In this document: piece by piece, positions 31,703-35,706 of the stretch
How the letters are laid out: every line of letters begins with the position of its first letter
Numbering within the stretch: position 1 is the stretch's first letter
Source of the DNA: Nitrospira sp.
Lineage (GTDB): Bacteria; Nitrospirota; Nitrospiria; Nitrospirales; Nitrospiraceae
Assembly (NCBI GenBank): GCA_020697375.1
Contig: JAJFBJ010000037.1
Span: forward strand, 1 to 35,706
Direction: 5' to 3'
Length of the DNA: 35,706 bases
Notes under the pieces: model-generated
What the model saw: only the letters and a program-made list of their open reading frames with translations
The model's database searches: none
What the model was told of the DNA's origin: nothing
Translations under genes and position numbers: made by a program

Positions 31703-32269
31703 TTATTGCGTGGCCCGCTTGTCCTCTTCCTTCTCAAGGCGCTCGAACAGCCGGTCGGCATTCTTCCGCACGAAATCACGGACCTGGCTGTTCAACTCCT
31801 TCGCCTGTTCGAGATTATTCTTCATGTCATCAAGGCTCAGCTTAGTCAGCACATAGTAGGTCCCGGACTTTTCATCTTTGTAACGATCCATCGGCTTCAC
31901 ACCGTTCAAGGTGACGGCGGAAAAGGTCTTCACGGCCCGCTCGATGTTCTGCTCTTCGCTGTTTCTGGAAAAATCGCCGGCAGTCGTCGATGCGGCATAG
32001 TCGCGCATGAGGTACGCCGTGTAGGTTTCAAACGTCTTGGCGATTTCCGCGCGGCTGCGATTTTCGGCCGTGTCCCAGGCTAACGGCTCGTTCCGCACGC
32101 CCATGACCGACCCGACGCCATAGAAGGACTTGTCGCTTTTTTCGTTGAAGGCGCCTGATCCCTTTTTCACCCAGTTCGGAGGACCCCCGCAGGCAGCGAG
32201 GCCGATCAGGAGTGTGAGCGCCAGCGCGCTCCCGGTGAACCTCAAACAAGTCCCCTCTACGCTACTCAT
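31703..32269 (-). CDS. LPP20-family lipoprotein (188 residues)
   Basis: First gene of the lipoprotein cluster. ATG 32269 follows GGAGGAATCGT; signal SALALTLLIGLAACGGPPNW with lipobox LAAC. LPP20-type domain: KSFYGVGSVMGVRNEPLAWD, TAENRSRAEIAKTFETYTAY, KTFSAVTLNGVKPMDRYKDE, TYYVLTKLSLDDMKNNLEQA, ending in a charged helix. Its stop is 40 bases before the LpoB-like gene. Confidence 0.82.
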   Translation of the reverse strand: MSSVEGTCLRFTGSALALTLLIGLAACGGPPNWVKKGSGAFNEKSDKSFYGVGSVMGVRNEPLAWDTAENRSRAEIAKTFETYTAYLMRDYAASTTAGDFSRNSEEQNIERAVKTFSAVTLNGVKPMDRYKDEKSGTYYVLTKLSLDDMKNNLEQAKELNSQVRDFVRKNADRLFERLEKEEDKRATQ

Positions 32270-32365
32270 ACGATTCCTCCTTGGTGTGGCGCATGTGAGA
32301 GCTGACGGCTCGGTTTGCTCGCGGGGAGATGATGGATGTAGGCCGGTGAAGCTCAACGTGACAGC

Positions 32366-32409
32366 GATACAATTGCACGATAACTCGCGGGTTTATGCTA
32401 AGCTAGCAT
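32366..32409 (+). promoter_or_regulatory. possible promoter/operator upstream of the 56-residue gene
   Basis: TTGCAC near 32373 is followed 15 bases later by TATGCT, and the inverted repeat ATGCTA-AGC-TAGCAT at 32395-32409 overlaps that -10-like box. Spacing is short for a sigma-70 promoter, so this is tentative. Confidence 0.3.
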
Positions 32410-32505
32410 GCACCCCCGGGAGAGTCAACGCGCATCGGGTTATGTGGTTGACGGCAGGCCAGGCGAAACCACAAGCGAACCGATTTCAAGCAAGGAGATC
32501 TAGAG

Positions 32506-32676
32506 ATGGCTGATGTTCAGATCGAAGACGGCATTATTCGCGTCGTGCAACTCGACATTCAGGACCCGAAAGCGGCGGCGGTGCTGGCGGAATATCCTCA
32601 AGTGCGTTGGGCTGAAATTACCCGCCGGGCGATGAAGATCGGACTGGGCTACCTGAAAGGCGGAGGGAAGGACTAA
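32506..32676 (+). CDS. 56-residue small protein
   Basis: ATG 32506 with AAGGAG about 8 bases upstream, TAA at 32674-32676. Sequence MADVQIEDGIIRVVQLDIQD then PKAAAVLAEYPQVRWAEITR and RAMKIGLGYLKGGGKD: an N-terminal strand part and a C-terminal helix similar in feel to short DNA-binding antitoxin-like proteins, but no family is recognised. The stop codon overlaps that of the convergent pseudo-caspase gene. Confidence 0.65.
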   Translation: MADVQIEDGIIRVVQLDIQDPKAAAVLAEYPQVRWAEITRRAMKIGLGYLKGGGKD

Positions 32677-34061
32677 GGAGCGGGCGCTGTTTCGGCCGGG
32701 GGATCGTCCCCTTGGACGGCGCGAGTCGCTCGCTCACTCTGCCCTCCCAGCTCAAGATACCGTCGAAAGAAATCGACCGACTTCTGCGGCTCATTCAAGT
32801 GGTCCGCATAGAGCGTGCCGAGTGAGAAATAGACGTCCGTATAGGCGGGATTGACCGCCAGGGCCTGCTGCATGGCCTGCTCCGCGTCACGAAACTGTCC
32901 CTGCTTTTCGAAGACCAGCGCGAGGGAATAGTACGAATCGGGATTCTGGGGCGCATGCTGCACGGCCGCGCGAGCGGCTTTCAACGATTCCTCGATATCA
33001 GGCAGCACTTCCAGCCGCATATAACTTTTCAGCACGTAGGCGTCCCCGAAGGACGGGTCATACGCAATTGCACGGTTGAGACGTTCCAATGCCTCCTCGG
33101 CCGACTTCTGCTGCTGCAGCAATGAAAACGCCTGCTCGTATTGAACGCGGGCCGCCTTCAATCGGTCCTCCTCGCTCGTCGGCTCGCTACCTAGCTGGAA
33201 CGATCCTTTGGGTCCTTCCACCAAGACCACATCCCCGTCTCCCTCGATCTGCACGAACTGCGGGTGCTGCGCCCCCTTGGTGCCGGCCTCCACATCCCGT
33301 CTCACCTGCGTGGCAAGTTCGCTGGCCATCACCCATCCGTTTTTGTTGAGGTCGGCGGCTCCTTTCATGCCCGCGATCAATGCTGTGACAAAGGGACTCG
33401 GTCCTGGGACACGTTCGACGGTTTCTTCTTTTTCTGCGGCAATCAGAACCTGGACCGCGCGCTTTTCCGTGTCGTCTTCGGGAGACAACCGGCCTTCCAG
33501 GGATAGTTGTTGCGGCGCGGTCACTTCCCATCCCCGAATGTTGGCGTCGAACAAAAGCAGCATGTGTTTGGAGGCGGACCGCCGGCTGAATTCTTTCAGA
33601 TGATCGAAAGTGATGGCTTTGGCCGTATTGTTGACCTGAGCATCCCAGGGAACCAAATAACCCAATTCTTTGGATTGAAAATCCTGCGTGACCCCGCCAT
33701 GCCCTGCAAAGAAGATCACCACGCGATCTTGTCGCCCGACCTTGCGCGGCAAATAGTCGTTGAGAATCTGTGAAAAACGTTTGGAGCTCGCATCTTTATC
33801 CTGGAGTTCGATGACCTCATCAAAGCCCAACTCCCGCAGCGCCGCCGCCATCGCATGCGCACTCTCCAACGCACCGGGCACCTTCGGCGCCACGAGGTAG
33901 TTTTCGATGCCGATCACCACCGCATAGGATTTGTAATAGAGCCCCTCGGGTTTTCCCAACTGTGCCAATAGGGTAGACGGCTTCCCAAGACTCGCCATGA
34001 CAGACAACACAAGAAGGAATGTGAGCGTTTTGCAGAACCGGCGTAGTGATGGCGAGCGCAT
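32673..34061 (-). CDS. secreted caspase-like (peptidase C14) protein with TPR repeats, catalytic Cys missing
   Basis: 462 residues from ATG 34061 with a signal peptide (LTFLLVLSVMASLGKPSTLL). Caspase-fold signatures: KSYAVVIGIENYLV, VVIFFAGHGGVTQDF (catalytic His H121), LGYLVPWDAQ, SASKHMLLLFDANIRGWEV, SPFVTALIAGMKGAADLN. The family motif DAC(H/Y)SG reads D172-A-N174-I-R-G, so the nucleophile Cys is Asn and protease activity is not expected. An EF-hand-like loop DLNKNGWVMASE (237-248) follows. The C-terminus holds about three TPRs (DPSFGDAYVLKSYMRLEVLP, HAPQNPDSYYSLALVFEKQG, NPAYTDVYFSLGTLYADHL). Probably a periplasmic scaffold. Confidence 0.85.
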   Translation of the reverse strand: MRSPSLRRFCKTLTFLLVLSVMASLGKPSTLLAQLGKPEGLYYKSYAVVIGIENYLVAPKVPGALESAHAMAAALRELGFDEVIELQDKDASSKRFSQILNDYLPRKVGRQDRVVIFFAGHGGVTQDFQSKELGYLVPWDAQVNNTAKAITFDHLKEFSRRSASKHMLLLFDANIRGWEVTAPQQLSLEGRLSPEDDTEKRAVQVLIAAEKEETVERVPGPSPFVTALIAGMKGAADLNKNGWVMASELATQVRRDVEAGTKGAQHPQFVQIEGDGDVVLVEGPKGSFQLGSEPTSEEDRLKAARVQYEQAFSLLQQQKSAEEALERLNRAIAYDPSFGDAYVLKSYMRLEVLPDIEESLKAARAAVQHAPQNPDSYYSLALVFEKQGQFRDAEQAMQQALAVNPAYTDVYFSLGTLYADHLNEPQKSVDFFRRYLELGGQSERATRAVQGDDPPAETAPAP

Positions 34062-34290
34062 CAAGCTGTGAACCCGGTGAGGTGCGACCAAGTCAGCCTA
34101 CCCTCGTCTCCTCCCCACTGTCAAGAAAGCCATGGCGACTCACGACCTTCCGCCATGCGGCCGCTGACCGGCATTCCGCGAGTTGCATCCGCGTCAGGAA
34201 GGGTTGCAGTTCCTCATGCCCATCCGCATAATGCCTGCCACCTTAAACCTCTCGCGGAATAAGCCGATTGTTGTGGAGGCATGGCAACCT

Positions 34291-35706
34291 ATGGACGACA
34301 AGATCGATTCTCTGCTGAAAGAAGGCCGTGTCATTCAGCCCACTGCCAAGACGAAGGCGGCGGCGCATATTCAGGATTACGACCAAGCCTATAAATCCTC
34401 CATCGACGATCCGGAAGGGTTCTGGAGCGGCGTCGCCAAGGAATTGGAATGGTTTTCGCCATGGAGCCGGGTGCTGGACTGGAACTATCCCTGGGCCAAG
34501 TGGTTCGTCGGAGCCACATGCAACATTGCCTACAACTGCCTTGATCGCCATGTGAAGACCTGGCGTCGCAATAAAGTCGCGATCATATGGGTCGGTGAGC
34601 AGGGCGAGGAGCGCATATTCACCTATGGGGAACTGTTTCGCCAGGTCAACCGCTGCTCCAATGCGTTGAAGGCGCTGGGACTGCGGCAAGGCGACCGGGT
34701 CACGATATACCTGCCGAAGATTCCCGAACAAGTCGTCGCCATGCTCGCCTGCGCGCGCATCGGAGTCATTCACAGCGTGGTGTACTCCGGCTTCAGCGCT
34801 CCGGCCCTCGCGAGCCGTATACAGGATGCGGAAGCCAGAGTCGTCATCACCGCCGACGCAGGATACGATCGCGGCAAATCCATCAAGCTTAAAGGCGTCG
34901 TCGATGAGGCCGTGCGGTCCTGTCCCTCCGTGGAAAAAGTGGTGGTGGTAAGGCGGGAACCGTCAGGGTCCGTTCTCACCGGGCCGAAAGAACTCGATTG
35001 GGTCGAATGGCTGAAGGAACAGAAGGCTGCCTGCGAGGCGGAGCCGCTCGATTCGGAAACGCCGCTCTATATTCTCTACACCTCAGGCACCACCGGCAAA
35101 CCCAAAGGCGTCGTGCATGTCCATGGCGGCTACATGGTGGGCACCTACATCACGACGAAATACGTGTTCGATCTCAAGGAAGAGGATGTCTATTTCTGCG
35201 TGGCCGATCCCGGCTGGGTCACGGGGCATAGTTACATCGTTTATGGCCCGCTGTTGAACGGCGCGACGATTCTCATGGCCGAGGGCAAGCCGGACTATCC
35301 CAACCCCGGCCGCTGGTGGGATTTGATCGAACGATACGGTGTCTCGATTTTCTACACGACCCCGACGGCCATCCGGTTGCTGATGAAATATGGGGAAGAC
35401 TGGCCCAGGAAATACGATCTCTCCACATTGCGCATTCTCGGGAGCGTCGGAGAACCGATCAATCCGGAGGCATGGGAATGGTTTTATCGTGTCACCGGCA
35501 GCGACAAGCCGATCATGGACACTTGGTGGCAGACCGAAACCGGTTCCATTCTGGTTACCCCATTGCCCTCGGTGCCGCTCAAACCAGGTTCCGCCGCCAG
35601 ACCGTTTCTCGGCATTGAAGCCGATGTGGTGGATAGAGAAGGCAGGAGCCTCGGAGGCAATGCCGGCGGCTTTGCCGTCATCAAAAAACCTTGGCCCTCG
35701 ATGATG
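34291..35706 (+). CDS. acs: acetyl-CoA synthetase (5' part, runs off the right edge)
   Basis: About 472 residues of an AMP-forming acetyl-CoA synthetase (EC 6.2.1.1). N-terminal MDDKIDSLLKEGRVIQP and DYDQAYKSSIDDPEGFWSGV match Acs; the AMP-binding loop is YILYTSGTTGKPKGVVHVHG; GWVTGHSYIVYGPLLNGAT and IMDTWWQTETGSILVTP are the acetate pocket and A5 motifs. The C-terminal lid domain with the acetylatable Lys lies outside the window. ATG 34291 with GGAGG 12 bases upstream gives the family N-terminus; in-frame GTG 34273 and ATG 34231 are alternatives. Confidence 0.92.
   Translation, partial: MDDKIDSLLKEGRVIQPTAKTKAAAHIQDYDQAYKSSIDDPEGFWSGVAKELEWFSPWSRVLDWNYPWAKWFVGATCNIAYNCLDRHVKTWRRNKVAIIWVGEQGEERIFTYGELFRQVNRCSNALKALGLRQGDRVTIYLPKIPEQVVAMLACARIGVIHSVVYSGFSAPALASRIQDAEARVVITADAGYDRGKSIKLKGVVDEAVRSCPSVEKVVVVRREPSGSVLTGPKELDWVEWLKEQKAACEAEPLDSETPLYILYTSGTTGKPKGVVHVHGGYMVGTYITTKYVFDLKEEDVYFCVADPGWVTGHSYIVYGPLLNGATILMAEGKPDYPNPGRWWDLIERYGVSIFYTTPTAIRLLMKYGEDWPRKYDLSTLRILGSVGEPINPEAWEWFYRVTGSDKPIMDTWWQTETGSILVTPLPSVPLKPGSAARPFLGIEADVVDREGRSLGGNAGGFAVIKKPWPSMM

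Noticed and set aside
1..35706. CRISPR array, rRNA or complete insertion sequence
   Set aside because: No regular direct repeats, rRNA-like sequence or intact transposase was seen on either strand.

Overview
The window (35.7 kb, moderately GC-rich, mostly tightly packed genes with ATG, GTG and TTG starts and good GGAGG-type ribosome binding sites) looks like a chromosomal segment of a nitrite-oxidising bacterium of the Nitrospira type. The main clue is the left edge, where the N-terminus of a large molybdopterin oxidoreductase resembling the alpha subunit of Nitrospira/anammox nitrite oxidoreductase runs off the window. This taxonomic call is inference; there is no rRNA gene or other decisive marker. 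No tRNA, rRNA or CRISPR array was found.

Layout. 1-585: NxrA-like fragment (minus). 586-1622: gene-poor DNA with signs of decayed coding sequence. 1623-4430: small secreted protein, small membrane protein and treZ, all minus. 4799-9538: a plus-strand block of exported HPII-type catalase, DUF4142 protein and malQ. 9690-12206: outer-membrane beta-barrel protein, SpoU RNA methyltransferase, coiled-coil protein and XRE regulator. 12246-15446: OPT-family transporter and rlmI (minus). 15670-21092: a pyruvate-decarboxylase-type enzyme, then an unusual pair (a protein joining a sigma-region-4-like helix-turn-helix to a zinc anti-sigma-like motif, and a one-TM coiled-coil protein), then a GT81-type glucosyl-3-phosphoglycerate synthase. 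21100-24900: an accessory-looking stretch with two small genes, strong inverted repeats, a phosphoesterase with a Lys/Arg-rich tail, a lipoprotein and a dead tyrosine-recombinase remnant. 24886-27660: proC, a small partner, and secreted HEAT-repeat and alanine-rich proteins. 27795-28488: a PIN-domain toxin-antitoxin pair. 28521-32269: an envelope lipoprotein cluster (LPP20, broken COG3014, LpoB, LPP20). 32506-34061: a 56-residue protein convergent with a TPR pseudo-caspase whose catalytic Cys is Asn. 34291-end: 5' part of acetyl-CoA synthetase.

Themes. TreZ, MalQ and GpgS point to glycogen/trehalose turnover and glucosylglycerate osmolyte synthesis. Catalase plus DUF4142 point to periplasmic oxidative-stress defence. 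PDC-type enzyme and Acs handle C2/C3 carbon. The lipoprotein cluster and pseudo-caspase look like envelope functions. The most novel candidates are the sigma-like/zinc-finger plus membrane coiled-coil pair at 17.5-19.7 kb and the pseudo-caspase; the integrase scar and repeats mark the most plastic part of the window.
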